Counted from the first letter of the stretch, positions 1 through 8,810 are shown. The stretch: 64,000 nucleotides of DNA from Alicyclobacillus sacchari (GCF_004366795.1 NZ_SORF01000001.1:248001-312000), one strand, 5' to 3'. Numbers and translations: made by a program. Notes: generated by a model not told the origin, from the letters alone.

Positions 1-72
1 TGCGGTAGGATGGTGCTCGAGCCCATATCGGCGTTCTGCCCAGGGCACCTTAACGAAAAGAAGGCATCTTCT

Positions 73-858
73 ATGTATCCGGAACGCATCGTTTGCCTCG
101 CGGCGGAAATTCCAGAAATCCTGAATGAACTTGGGGCGCTCGACCGCGTGGTCGGCATTTCTGCTTATACCACACGTCCACTTGAAGCGTTGAGCATTCC
201 CAAAGTCTCTGGCTTTCAAAACGGAAGTATCAAAAAGATTCTCGAGACAAAACCGGATGTTGCCATTCTGACGTCCGCCGTTCAGAACGGGTTGGCGGCC
301 GCGCTCGGTCAGGCTGGCATCACCGTCATACACCTCTATCCCCAGCGATTGCAGGATCTGTTTTCGACCATTTCACTTCTCGGCAACGTCGTGGGTGCAT
401 CCGACCGAGCCTCGGCTCTCAACGCACGGCTGCAACTGGCAATTGACGAGGTTCGCGTCAAAGCCGAGCGTTTTCCGCGCAGGCCGCGCGTATATTTCGA
501 AGAGTGGATGGATCCGCTCATCACGGGCATTGGCTGGGTCAGCGACCTAATCGAATTGGCAGGGGGAGAAGACGTCTTTCGAGCCAAGGCCATTGAAGGA
601 CTTTCGGCAGCGGATCGCGTCGTTAAGCCCGATGACGTGATCGCGGCAGACCCTGACCTTGTGTTTGCATCGTGGTGCGGCAAGCCGTTTCGGCATCCAG
701 AGTTCTGTGAGCGACCAGGGTTTGCGCAAATCGCAGCCGTGCGCGAAGGGCACGTCTACGAGCTATCAGGGGAAGTGCTACAATGCGGCCCGATGCTGAT
801 CGACACACTCTATTCCCTGCATCAAACCATCGCCAAGGTCGCACGGTCTGAACGTTGA
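73..858 (+). CDS. Cytosolic BtuF/FepB-like substrate-binding protein
   Basis: A protein of about 261 residues with the fold pattern of periplasmic binding protein family 2 (cobalamin or siderophore binding): an N-terminal PERIVCLA strand, a GALDRVVGIS segment, the KPDVAIL strand and a GWVSDLIELAGG segment at the start of the second lobe. Unlike a normal ABC binding protein it has no signal peptide or lipobox, so it should stay in the cytosol; such cytosolic homologues are common in Bacilli and their role is not settled. I chose the ATG at 73 because AAGAAGG lies about 8 bases upstream; an in-frame ATG at 10 has no visible site within the window. It is followed after 42 bases by an MFS carrier on the same strand and probably shares its transcript. 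The ligand cannot be told from sequence. Confidence 0.75.
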   Translation: MYPERIVCLAAEIPEILNELGALDRVVGISAYTTRPLEALSIPKVSGFQNGSIKKILETKPDVAILTSAVQNGLAAALGQAGITVIHLYPQRLQDLFSTISLLGNVVGASDRASALNARLQLAIDEVRVKAERFPRRPRVYFEEWMDPLITGIGWVSDLIELAGGEDVFRAKAIEGLSAADRVVKPDDVIAADPDLVFASWCGKPFRHPEFCERPGFAQIAAVREGHVYELSGEVLQCGPMLIDTLYSLHQTIAKVARSER

Positions 859-900
859 GCCGAAGTTGCCGTTAGCGGCACGGGCAAAGGGGGCAGCCAT

Positions 901-2088
901 ATGTCAAAGCGACTCTGGCTATTCTATTTTGTCACCATGTTGTATTGGTTTTCTACATATACCTACGTGCCTCTCTTGTCGCCGTATGTGCTCGCGATTG
1001 GCGGCACATTGAGCATGGCTGGGGTGATCGTCGGTTCGTACGGCTTTTCCCAAATGTTAATCCGAATTCCGCTGGGAATATGGTCGGATCGCATCGGTCG
1101 GCGCAAGCCGTTCGTCATTGGCGGGGTGGCCATGGGCGCGGTAAGCAGTTTGGGGTTGGCACTCACACACTCGGTCATCGCGACGTTGATCTTCCGCCTG
1201 CTTGCCGGAGTGGCAGCAGCAAGTTGGGTCGTGTTCACCGTCCTTTATGCCAGCTATCACACGCCCGATGAGGCTCCGAAGGCAATGGGCGTCATCAGCT
1301 TTTACACTTCGCTCGGTCAGCTTGCCGCGTCGACCCTGGGTGGGATGGTGGCAGAGCGGTTTGGCTGGCACGCGCCATTTTGGCTCGGTGCCCTTGGCGG
1401 CGCTATCGGGATCGCGTTGGCCTTTGGCATCCCGGATAACGCACCGTCGCAGGATCATGCGGGCATCGAGCCGCGGGAAATGCTTGCCGTCGGGCGCGAT
1501 CGAGTCGTACTTGGCGTATCGACGCTCGCGATTCTCGCGCAGATCGTCACGTTTACGACGATGTTTGGTTTCACGACAACGGCGGCAACGCTCTTGCACG
1601 CCAACAAAATGGATTTGAGTTGGTTGACCCTCGCATCGACACTGCCAAACGCCATCGCGTCGCTGTACAGCGGCGGCGCGTTCTCTCGCTGGTTGGGCGC
1701 ACGAAACGTGGTCGCGGCCGGTTTTGTGATCGCGGCGATGTTTACGGCGGCCATTCCGTTTGTCCACGATTTAGGGTTGCTTTACATCACGCAGGCGTGC
1801 AACGGTTTCGGACAGGGGCTGTGCATGCCGGTTCTCATGGGACTGGCGATCCGTCATGTGGAAGCGCGCAAACGTGCCACGGCGATGGGCTTTTACCAAG
1901 CCATTTACGCACTTGGTATGTTTGGCGGCCCAGCCATCGTCGGTTGGCTCGACGACGGCATCGGAATCGGGAGCGGCTTTCTTTGCGTAGCCGGCGTAAG
2001 TGTACTGGCAGCGCTTCTCACATATGGGTTGGCACCTGCTATCCGCCAACAACGTCCGCTACGCGAAGTTGAACAAAGGCAGGCCTGA
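901..2088 (+). CDS. MFS transporter
   Basis: A 395-residue major facilitator superfamily protein with about twelve hydrophobic segments in two halves. The loop between TM2 and TM3 carries the family's motif A (GIWSDRIGRRKPF, residues about 59-71). An AAAGGGGG ribosome site precedes the ATG. The substrate is unknown; linkage to the BtuF-like gene upstream suggests uptake or export of a small molecule handled by that protein, but this is inference. The stop codon lies in the loop of a GC-rich hairpin that ends the transcript. Confidence 0.88.
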   Translation: MSKRLWLFYFVTMLYWFSTYTYVPLLSPYVLAIGGTLSMAGVIVGSYGFSQMLIRIPLGIWSDRIGRRKPFVIGGVAMGAVSSLGLALTHSVIATLIFRLLAGVAAASWVVFTVLYASYHTPDEAPKAMGVISFYTSLGQLAASTLGGMVAERFGWHAPFWLGALGGAIGIALAFGIPDNAPSQDHAGIEPREMLAVGRDRVVLGVSTLAILAQIVTFTTMFGFTTTAATLLHANKMDLSWLTLASTLPNAIASLYSGGAFSRWLGARNVVAAGFVIAAMFTAAIPFVHDLGLLYITQACNGFGQGLCMPVLMGLAIRHVEARKRATAMGFYQAIYALGMFGGPAIVGWLDDGIGIGSGFLCVAGVSVLAALLTYGLAPAIRQQRPLREVEQRQA

Positions 2089-2099
2089 TGTGGCCTGCC
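2078..2099. terminator. Bidirectional terminator between convergent genes
   Basis: A perfect 8-bp stem (GGCAGGCC / GGCCTGCC) with a 6-base loop that contains the MFS stop codon. On the plus strand it is followed by CCCTTCTT, on the minus strand by CTTTGTT-like sequence, so it can serve both the MFS gene and the converging NYN gene. Confidence 0.6.
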
Positions 2100-2131
2100 C
2101 CTTCTTCGTGGCGTCCATATGGATATTTGCA

Positions 2132-2635
2132 TCACGTGATTCGTTCCAGCTCGTCGCGTAAGTTGGCGACGTCGACAAAGTGCATACCGGCAACCATACG
2201 GATTTCGGAAGCGACAAACCCGGCCGTAGACAGCACGATGAATTTCTTGCCCCGCGCCCGCAACAACTGCAGCGGCCGTTCAAAATCCCCGTCGCCGCTG
2301 ACGAGAATAGCCATGTCGTAGTTGTCAATGGTGTTGAACATATCGAGGACGATCTCGATGTCCAAATTCGCTTTGCGCGTGATTGACCCATCATCTTGGA
2401 GGATTTCTTTAATCTCTTTCGTGACAAGCGAATATCCGCTATATGCGAGCATATCCAAGTATTTTTGTTCACGTAAATCGGACGGAGCGCTCTTTCCAAT
2501 GTAATAAAATGCATCGACCAACTCGCCCTTTGAAGCCGCCCAATCCCTGAGCTTTTGGGCATCGATATTCCATTTCAGCTTATCTCTTTGCATGTAGTAG
2601 TAGTTTGCCCCATCGACAAACAATGAAACTCTCAT
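2132..2635 (-). CDS. NYN-domain (LabA/DUF88-like) protein
   Basis: A 167-residue single-domain NYN protein of the PIN-like nuclease fold. The acidic residues expected at the metal site are visible: D8 in FVDGAN, D92 in the NLDIEIVLD helix, and D115/D117 in SGDGDF. Members of this family are predicted RNA- or DNA-acting nucleases; some (LabA) have regulatory roles in cyanobacteria. AAGGAGAT lies at good spacing before the ATG. It appears to be a single-gene unit between two convergent or unrelated genes, so context gives no target. Confidence 0.85.
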   Translation of the reverse strand: MRVSLFVDGANYYYMQRDKLKWNIDAQKLRDWAASKGELVDAFYYIGKSAPSDLREQKYLDMLAYSGYSLVTKEIKEILQDDGSITRKANLDIEIVLDMFNTIDNYDMAILVSGDGDFERPLQLLRARGKKFIVLSTAGFVASEIRMVAGMHFVDVANLRDELERIT

Positions 2636-2767
2636 CGCTGACTATCTCCTTTTCCAAAATTCAGTTTTTCGCATTCATTACACATCCATTCGAGCCATGT
2701 GAATAAAAAACAGGTTTTCGTAACTTGATCATACCATGCCCTGCAATGCGTCGCGATCGCACTATCC

Positions 2768-3964
2768 TTACGGAGCAACCAGTTCGGCGGAAGCAAATAG
2801 GATCTCATGCATCACAAGCGATGACGCACCCACAGCAACCGCATGCACGTTGCCCATACGGACAGGTACTTGCTTATTCGTAAGCAGTGCTCGGTGCTTA
2901 ATCGCGCGCTCCACCTCCGGCAACACAAACGTAGCAGCCTTTACCACGTTTCCTCCAAGGATGACTTCTTCCGGGTTCAGCACGTTTAAGATGTTCGCAA
3001 CGCCCATGCCCAATTGCTGACCAAGTGCATGAAATGCCCGGATGAACGCGCGGTTGTCGTTTTGCGCCTGCGTGATGGCCTGTTCCAACAACGACTCACC
3101 AACGCTCAATGTCGAAACATCTGCACCTGCTTCTCGGAGATAACGAAGCAAGCCACGTTCCGATGCATATTCCTCCCAGCATCCATAGCTGCCACACATG
3201 CAAGCGGAACCCATGGGATTCACGGTCATGTGCCCAAATTCCCCCGCAATTCCGTCCCGTCCGCGATACAATCTGCCATCGATCACGACGCCAGCGCCAA
3301 TCCCAACGCCCATGTTTACGAAGACGAGATTCTTGAGGCGCATCGCCTGCCCCATATACTCGTTCCACGCACCGCAGTTTGCGTCGTTATCGAAAAACAG
3401 CGGGATCGACACGCGCTGTGCGAGCTGTGACCGAATATCCCATTCGCCTGCGAACACACTCGGCAAATAATAAACAAGACCGCGGTGGAAATTGACCATC
3501 CCGGGCAGCGCGATACATGCCCCTACCAAGCCATACGGACTTGACGGCGCGGCCGCAACCGCTTTCGAAATCTCCTCCGAAATAAAATCCAGCAGCGAAT
3601 CACGCGGATCTCCCGGGCTTGCCAAAGATGTCTGGCGAACCTGTCGATAAACAGGCTCTCCCCGGATATTACAAACAACGGTCGTCATATGCGAAATTTG
3701 CACGTCGACGCCGATAGCATATGCCGCATTGGCGTTAAAGCGGAGTAAAATAGGCTTTCGCCCGCCGCTCGAAGAGCCATATCCCACCTCTACCACGAGC
3801 TGTTCGGATATCAGTTCGTCGACAATGTTGGACACAGTCGCCTTGTTCAAACCCGTCATCTGGGAAATGTCAATGCGGGATGTCGTCCGCAAATCACGGA
3901 TCAATTTGAGAACAGTGGCGCGATTCATCCGGCGCATCGCCGATGCGTCGATATTCGCATGCAT
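2768..3964 (-). CDS. ROK-family transcriptional repressor (XylR/NagC type)
   Basis: 398 residues: an N-terminal winged helix-turn-helix (about 1-70, with the helix around NKATVSNIVDEL) fused to a ROK sugar-kinase-like domain. The ROK zinc motif is present as CMCGSYGC (C255, C257, C262), preceded by GEFGHMTV, and the sugar-binding DNDANC segment is at 192-197. ROK repressors sense a sugar or sugar phosphate and release DNA on binding. It is divergent from the HAMP protein and the carbohydrate ABC importer that follow, so it is the natural candidate regulator of that importer. Start is ATG 3964, with AAGGGGT about 10 bases upstream. Confidence 0.9.
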   Translation of the reverse strand: MHANIDASAMRRMNRATVLKLIRDLRTTSRIDISQMTGLNKATVSNIVDELISEQLVVEVGYGSSSGGRKPILLRFNANAAYAIGVDVQISHMTTVVCNIRGEPVYRQVRQTSLASPGDPRDSLLDFISEEISKAVAAAPSSPYGLVGACIALPGMVNFHRGLVYYLPSVFAGEWDIRSQLAQRVSIPLFFDNDANCGAWNEYMGQAMRLKNLVFVNMGVGIGAGVVIDGRLYRGRDGIAGEFGHMTVNPMGSACMCGSYGCWEEYASERGLLRYLREAGADVSTLSVGESLLEQAITQAQNDNRAFIRAFHALGQQLGMGVANILNVLNPEEVILGGNVVKAATFVLPEVERAIKHRALLTNKQVPVRMGNVHAVAVGASSLVMHEILFASAELVAP

Positions 3965-4130
3965 GAACGCCGGTCACCCCTTGACTGGTACGAGTCTATT
4001 GCAAAGCAGTCGCGAATGCCCTAGCATTGTGCTCGTAGACTTGCCTATCTGCCTATCGAGCAAGGCATGTTACGTATCAGTATACGCTGTCCGGCGCCCG
4101 AACAGAAGTGGCGATTAAGGGGGAGCTTTC

Positions 4131-5264
4131 TTGTCACTGTTTCGAAAATTGGTGATTCTCTTCAGCGTGGTTATCCTGGTAATTCTCTCAGCAACATTGA
4201 CCATCGTCTATGTGGAAAGTCGTCGAACCATTATTCAGCTTTCCAAGGAGAAAGCGGTTTCAATGATTCAAACCATCGATTCGGCCCTACTGAGCGATGT
4301 CCCAGACTACCAGTTTGAATCTGTACTATTGAATTTGAAACAACAAGAACCCGATTTGATATCATTCGATATTTATAAGCTCAACGACTTTTTGTATGAT
4401 ATCGCGTCGACCAATCCGCGGCGTATCGGCACCCAGGCATCCCCTTCCAGCACTATTGCGCTGGGTGAACACAGGGTGTTGACGACGCTCAACGGAACCA
4501 TCATCAATCTCATCGTACCGCTCACAGGGTACGGTGGAATGCCCTATAGTGCCGATGTCAAGCTGTCTATAGCAGGCGATCTCCGTTCCAACCATATATT
4601 GCTGAGCGAAATCTTATACATTGGGCTGTGTGCTCTCGCCCTCGCCTTGGTATCTGCTTGGCTATTTACGCGCGAAGTCTTATCCAAACCGTTGCAGGCT
4701 ATGATGTCCGCCGTGAATGAGGTTGCCACCGGCAACTTTGTCGTCAATCTCCGAAAATCCACTCGTCGCAGAGATGAGCTTGGCAGTCTAGCCCGCAGCT
4801 TCGAACGGATGACCGGTGGTTTGCAGCAATTGATTACACGCATGGCGCAAACCGCAGAGGAATTGCACACAGATTTTGAACAACTCGTCGAGAGTGGCGA
4901 TTTCACGGCGCACGGTGCCCTGCACATGGCGGACGCCATTCATCATCTCAACGACTCCATCTCGTCTCAATTCGCAAAGCTGCAGGAGCTGGGCGGGAAA
5001 ATGTCTTGGTCCATACAAGCCGCTGCTGACGCGGGCAGCTACGGACAGACGGCTGAGACACAAGACGCTTCAGACGTCCGACAGTGGTTGATGACTGTGG
5101 AAACACTCATGGATGAAACGTCTCAAGTCCACCACCACTTGCAAGGATTAGCTTCGACGGCCAATGGGCAATTGGGAGCCATTCAGCACATCAATCGTAC
5201 GGCAGGTCGTCTGAGTGAAATGGCAAGTGAGTTGCGAACTCTACTATTGACCCTTGAGGTCTAG
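4131..5264 (+). CDS. Membrane HAMP-domain protein without recognisable output domain
   Basis: 377 residues starting at TTG, chosen because AAGGGGGAG lies just upstream. TM1 at about 7-28, an extracytoplasmic region of about 125 residues, TM2 at about 157-178, a HAMP domain at about 181-233 (SKPLQAMMSAVNEVATGNF ... DELGSLARSFERMT), then about 145 residues of helical, coiled-coil-like sequence. The tail resembles the adapter helices of a methyl-accepting chemotaxis protein (NGQLGAIQHINRTAGRLSEM), but I cannot find the conserved MCP hairpin tip, nor a kinase, GGDEF or cyclase domain. It sits between the divergent ROK gene and the sugar ABC operon. It may sense the same ligand, or it may be a degenerate receptor. 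Function unknown. Confidence 0.75.
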   Translation: MSLFRKLVILFSVVILVILSATLTIVYVESRRTIIQLSKEKAVSMIQTIDSALLSDVPDYQFESVLLNLKQQEPDLISFDIYKLNDFLYDIASTNPRRIGTQASPSSTIALGEHRVLTTLNGTIINLIVPLTGYGGMPYSADVKLSIAGDLRSNHILLSEILYIGLCALALALVSAWLFTREVLSKPLQAMMSAVNEVATGNFVVNLRKSTRRRDELGSLARSFERMTGGLQQLITRMAQTAEELHTDFEQLVESGDFTAHGALHMADAIHHLNDSISSQFAKLQELGGKMSWSIQAAADAGSYGQTAETQDASDVRQWLMTVETLMDETSQVHHHLQGLASTANGQLGAIQHINRTAGRLSEMASELRTLLLTLEV

Positions 5265-5453
5265 CATGCTCATCGCTCTTAGGTTAGCCAATGCACGACT
5301 GGGGTTGCATGTCATGTCCCGTTTACGCGGCCCACGTGTACATGCATGTAACCCCATTTGGAAAGTTGTCTAAACCATCGAAGGAAAACTCTGTCGTATC
5401 CCAACCTCCTTGAGCGCTTTTTTGATGGAACAATCCGTTGAAAACCAAAAAAC

Positions 5454-5465
5454 AAGTTGCAACTT
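5454..5465. promoter_or_regulatory. Candidate operator, 12-bp palindrome over the -35 box
   Basis: AAGTTGCAACTT is a perfect palindrome that covers the -35 hexamer of the promoter in front of the solute-binding protein gene. A protein bound here would block RNA polymerase, which fits a repressor such as the nearby ROK protein. The pairing of site and protein is inference. Confidence 0.5.
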
Positions 5466-5485
5466 TCGACACCTTAGTTTATGAT
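5457..5485 (+). promoter_or_regulatory. Sigma-A promoter of the carbohydrate ABC operon
   Basis: TTGCAA (5457-5462), a 17-base spacer, then TATGAT (5480-5485): a near-consensus housekeeping promoter. Transcription would start near 5492 and give a leader of about 84 bases with a hairpin in it. Confidence 0.75.
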
Positions 5486-5496
5486 CACGACGAAGA

Positions 5497-5542
5497 AGAG
5501 ATGTCGGAATCGATGTAAGCGTTCACGGCCGATTCCATCTCT
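5497..5542 (+). promoter_or_regulatory. 5' leader hairpin ahead of the solute-binding protein
   Basis: AGAGAT pairs with ATCTCT and GGAATCG pairs with CGATTCC (13 bp in total, a 3-base bulge on the left arm, a 17-base loop). It begins a few bases after the predicted transcript start and ends about 20 bases before the ribosome site, so it does not cover that site. Such 5' hairpins often stabilise an mRNA; no known riboswitch class matches it. Confidence 0.4.
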
Positions 5543-5575
5543 CATTACTCGCTCTCATAATCAGGGGGGTTTAAG

Positions 5576-6877
5576 ATGAAGAAAAAGTACTTATCTCTTG
5601 CCGGCGGTGCCGTTTTGGCACTTGGTGTTGTAACCGCTTGCGGTGCACCGAGTAACAACACGGGATCGAATGCTTCGTCATCCGGCTCTGCGAGCACAAC
5701 CACCCATCAAGTGGAAATCTTCAGCTGGTGGACGGCAGGCGGAGAAGCCAATGGCTTGAACGCACTGATCAAAACGTTCAACAAAGAATATCCTCAGGAA
5801 AAGATCGTTAACGAGGCAGTCGCAGGCGGCGGTGGATCGAATGCGAAGGCCGTCTTGGCCAGCCGCATGCAAGCGGGCGACCCACCGGAAACATTCCAAG
5901 TTCACGCTGGTCAGGAACTGATGGCGTGGGTCAACGCTGGGAAAATGCAGCCACTGGACAACCTGTACAAGAGCATGGGGCTCAACAAAGTCATTCCGGC
6001 AGCGATCATCAACGACTTGTCGAAGAATGGACATGTCTATGCGGTGCCAGTGGATGTCGGCCGTGGAAACGTGTTGTGGTATAACCCAGCCGTGTTGAAA
6101 AAGTACCATCTTACGGCGCCAACAACCATGAGCCAGTTCATTTCCGAACTGAAGACGCTGAAGTCAAAAGGCGTCACGCCACTGGCGTATGGTGACAAGG
6201 ATCAGCTTGGTTCCGTCATGCTCTGGGAAAACGTCTTGCTCGCGACGATGGGTCCACAAAATTACGACAAATTGTGGCAAGGCAAGATTTCGTTCAATAA
6301 TCCGCAAGTGAAGCAGGCGACCAATACGTTCCTGGAGTTGCTTCAGTACACCAACTCGAACCATTCGGCTCTCACATGGGACGAAGCGGATCAAATGGTG
6401 GCGGACGGCTCGGCAGCGTTCAACCTGATGGGCGACTGGGCGAAGGCATACTTCCAGTCGAAGGGCCTGAAGGAAGGCAGCCAGTTTGGGTGGACCGCGT
6501 TCCCGGGCACGAACAACGATTTTGAATACGTAATCGACTCGTTCGGCTTGCCAAAGGGTGCGAAGAACCCGACCGGAGCTATGGACTTCTTGAAGCTTGT
6601 AGCTTCCAAGCAAGGACAGGACGAATTCAACCCGCTGAAGGGTTCGATTCCGCCGCGTACGGACGCGAACATGAGTCTGTTTGATACGTACAGCAAAGAA
6701 GCGATGAGCGACTTTAAGAAGGACAGCTTAGTGCCAAGTTTGGCAAACGGCGAAGCTGCGAACCCAGCGTTTGAAACGGCAGCTACACAAGCTGTAACGA
6801 TGCTCATCAGCACCAAGAACGTCAACGAATTTATCAGCGCCCTCAACACGGCGGCTGAAGAAAATCCGCTTTCGTAA
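5576..6877 (+). CDS. Carbohydrate ABC importer, solute-binding lipoprotein (family 1)
   Basis: 433 residues. The N-terminus is a lipoprotein signal with lipobox VTAC and lipidated C22, followed by a Gly/Ser/Asn/Thr linker. The mature part has the pattern of family 1 extracellular solute-binding proteins (MalE/UgpB class): FSWWTAGGEANGLNALIKTF at the start, then AVPVDVGRGNVLWYNPAVL, and ADGSAAFNLMGDWAKAYF in the second lobe. It should be anchored outside the membrane and deliver a mono- or oligosaccharide to the two permeases downstream. The exact sugar is not readable. Its leader has a strong promoter with a palindrome over the -35 box, so it is likely induced by its substrate. Confidence 0.92.
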   Translation: MKKKYLSLAGGAVLALGVVTACGAPSNNTGSNASSSGSASTTTHQVEIFSWWTAGGEANGLNALIKTFNKEYPQEKIVNEAVAGGGGSNAKAVLASRMQAGDPPETFQVHAGQELMAWVNAGKMQPLDNLYKSMGLNKVIPAAIINDLSKNGHVYAVPVDVGRGNVLWYNPAVLKKYHLTAPTTMSQFISELKTLKSKGVTPLAYGDKDQLGSVMLWENVLLATMGPQNYDKLWQGKISFNNPQVKQATNTFLELLQYTNSNHSALTWDEADQMVADGSAAFNLMGDWAKAYFQSKGLKEGSQFGWTAFPGTNNDFEYVIDSFGLPKGAKNPTGAMDFLKLVASKQGQDEFNPLKGSIPPRTDANMSLFDTYSKEAMSDFKKDSLVPSLANGEAANPAFETAATQAVTMLISTKNVNEFISALNTAAEENPLS

Positions 6878-6899
6878 TCAGGCGTACGGGGCTTGTACC

Positions 6900-6928
6900 G
6901 TGGTCAAGTACAGACTGTACTTGACCAC
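6900..6928 (+). repeat. Perfect 13-bp intercistronic stem-loop
   Basis: GTGGTCAAGTACA, loop GAC, TGTACTTGACCAC: a perfect 13-bp stem in the 73-base gap between the lipoprotein gene and the first permease. There is no T-run after it, so it is more likely a 3' stability element or partial attenuator that lets the binding protein be made in excess over the membrane subunits, as known for maltose-type operons. It also shows that the upstream in-frame GTG at 6900 is not the permease start. Confidence 0.75.
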
Positions 6929-6950
6929 TGCCCTGAAGGGGGATCAAGGA

Positions 6951-7940
6951 ATGGAGAAAACACCCGTGCTGGCTTCACAGTCGGCGACTATCGCAAAACC
7001 ATCGGTCGCATATCACAAAAAGAAAAAATTCAGCTGGGATAAGATGTGGTCATTTTTAACGCTCGTACCGTCCCTTGCGGCGGTGCTCATCTTTGTCTAT
7101 GGCTTTTTAGGCTGGACAGGATATGTGTCCTTTACAAAATGGAATTCCATCCTTCCGGACTATCAACTGTGGGGCTTTAAAAATTACCAAATCTTGTTCC
7201 AGGATTATCGGTTTCAGTCAGACCTTCGCAACCTGTTGTTCTTTACCGTGTTCTTCATTCTCGCTTGTATGGTCGTGGGTTTATTTCTCGCCATCTTGGT
7301 TGATCAAAAAATCAAAGGCGAAAACATATTTCGGAACATCTTTTTGTTCCCTATGGCCTTGTCCTTTATTGTTACAGGTGTCGTATGGCAATGGCTGTTG
7401 AATCCGAAGACTGGCGTCAACCTGATCTTCGAAGCCCTGGGCGCGAGCCATCCGCCAGCTTGGTACACCAGCACGCGGATCGTACCAAGTTTCCACGTCG
7501 GACAAATTCAATTTGGTCTTCCGATTGCCATGATTGCAGTCCTCATTGCGAGTGTATGGCAGATGTCCGGTTTTGCGATGGCCCTGTACCTCTCGGGCTT
7601 ACGCGCTGTCCCTGAGGAGATCAAGGAAGCGGCCCATGTCGACGGCGCTAACGGTTGGAAGACATTTTGGCGGATTATCTTCCCGCAATTACGTCCCGTC
7701 ACGGTGACCGTTGTCATTATTCTCGTGCAAAGTTCGATGAAAACGTTCGACTTGGTATACGCCATGACAGGGCCTGGCAACGGATATGTCACGGATCTTC
7801 CGTCGCTGGATATGTTCACGACGACATTCCAAGCCAACCAGTACGCACAGGGATCTGCGATCGCGATTGTCATGTTCGTCTTGATGATGATCTTCGTGAT
7901 TCCATATCTCTGGAACAGTCTGCGAAAGGAAGGGCAATGA
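6951..7940 (+). CDS. Carbohydrate ABC importer permease (MalF/LacF type)
   Basis: 329 residues from ATG 6951, which follows AAGGGGGATCAAGGA; the longer reading from 6900 would start inside the intercistronic hairpin. Six or so hydrophobic segments follow a Lys-rich cytoplasmic N-terminus. The EAA loop that docks to the ATPase reads EEIKEAAHVDGANGWKTFW and lies in the last third. Together with the second permease it forms the membrane channel for the sugar brought by the lipoprotein. The stop codon overlaps the next start (ATGA at 7937-7940), so the two permeases are translationally coupled in a fixed ratio. Confidence 0.92.
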   Translation: MEKTPVLASQSATIAKPSVAYHKKKKFSWDKMWSFLTLVPSLAAVLIFVYGFLGWTGYVSFTKWNSILPDYQLWGFKNYQILFQDYRFQSDLRNLLFFTVFFILACMVVGLFLAILVDQKIKGENIFRNIFLFPMALSFIVTGVVWQWLLNPKTGVNLIFEALGASHPPAWYTSTRIVPSFHVGQIQFGLPIAMIAVLIASVWQMSGFAMALYLSGLRAVPEEIKEAAHVDGANGWKTFWRIIFPQLRPVTVTVVIILVQSSMKTFDLVYAMTGPGNGYVTDLPSLDMFTTTFQANQYAQGSAIAIVMFVLMMIFVIPYLWNSLRKEGQ

Positions 7941-8764
7941 CTATGGTGATGCGCCGGGTTGGACAAAGTGCAACATACACGTTATTGGTTTTCTTTTCGC
8001 TCATTTTCCTGATTCCCATTTACGTATTATTGACAACCAGCTTCAAACCAAACAGCGAAGTCGATATCGCGCATATGTGGGCCTTGCCCCATCACTTCTC
8101 GTTGGCCAGTTACTCAGCGGCGTGGGCGCAATTGGGTCCCAACCTTGGCAACAGCTTTTATCTCGCCATCATAGCCACTGTGCTATCTTCCGTGATCGGT
8201 GCGTTTAATGGCTATGCGCTTTCGAAATGGAAATTCCCAGGTTCAAACGTTGTCTTTCCAGTCATTTTGTTCGGTATGTTTATTCCGTACCAAAGCATTT
8301 TAATCCCGTTGCTCAAGTTCATTCAGGCTATCCACTTGTACAATACGATTCCAGGCTTGATCCTAACCAATACGGTCTATGGTCTGCCGATCACGACGCT
8401 GATTTTCCGGAACTTTTACGCTGGCATACCGGATGATCTGATCGAATCTGCCCAAATCGATGGAAACGGCTATTGGGGCGTCTTCATGCGCATCATGCTG
8501 CCTCTTGCCATCCCAGGTTTTGTGGTGACAGGGATCTGGCAGTTCACAAGCATATGGAACGAATTTTTGTTTGCCGTGTCCTTGACGTCACCGCCGCATC
8601 AACCGGTGACGGTTGCCTTGCAAAATTTGTCCGGCAGCGACGTCGTCCAATGGAACGTACAGATGGCAGGGGCCGTACTCACGGCACTTCCGACTTTGAT
8701 TGTTTACATTCTGCTTGGACGTTATTTCATTCGCGGATTGCTGGCTGGTTCCGTCAAGGGGTGA
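7937..8764 (+). CDS. Carbohydrate ABC importer permease (MalG/LacG type)
   Basis: 275 residues, six predicted membrane segments, with the EAA docking loop at DDLIESAQIDGNGYWGVFM. The N-terminus (VFFSLIFLIPIYVLLTTSFK) is typical of the MalG branch. It overlaps the previous gene by 4 bases; ATG codons 6 and 12 bases further in are possible alternative starts. No ATP-binding subunit is encoded in this operon or elsewhere in the window, so a shared MsmX-like ATPase from another locus is expected. A terminator follows 22 bases after the stop. Confidence 0.92.
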   Translation: MTMVMRRVGQSATYTLLVFFSLIFLIPIYVLLTTSFKPNSEVDIAHMWALPHHFSLASYSAAWAQLGPNLGNSFYLAIIATVLSSVIGAFNGYALSKWKFPGSNVVFPVILFGMFIPYQSILIPLLKFIQAIHLYNTIPGLILTNTVYGLPITTLIFRNFYAGIPDDLIESAQIDGNGYWGVFMRIMLPLAIPGFVVTGIWQFTSIWNEFLFAVSLTSPPHQPVTVALQNLSGSDVVQWNVQMAGAVLTALPTLIVYILLGRYFIRGLLAGSVKG

Positions 8765-8785
8765 AGTTGGCTCATCGCGACATGT

Positions 8786-8810
8786 GGCATGGCCCCGAGC
8801 CATGCCTTTT
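8786..8810 (+). terminator. Rho-independent terminator of the ABC operon
   Basis: GGCATGGC / GCCATGCC, an 8-bp perfect stem with a 5-base loop, followed directly by TTTTCATTTGT. Confidence 0.8.
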
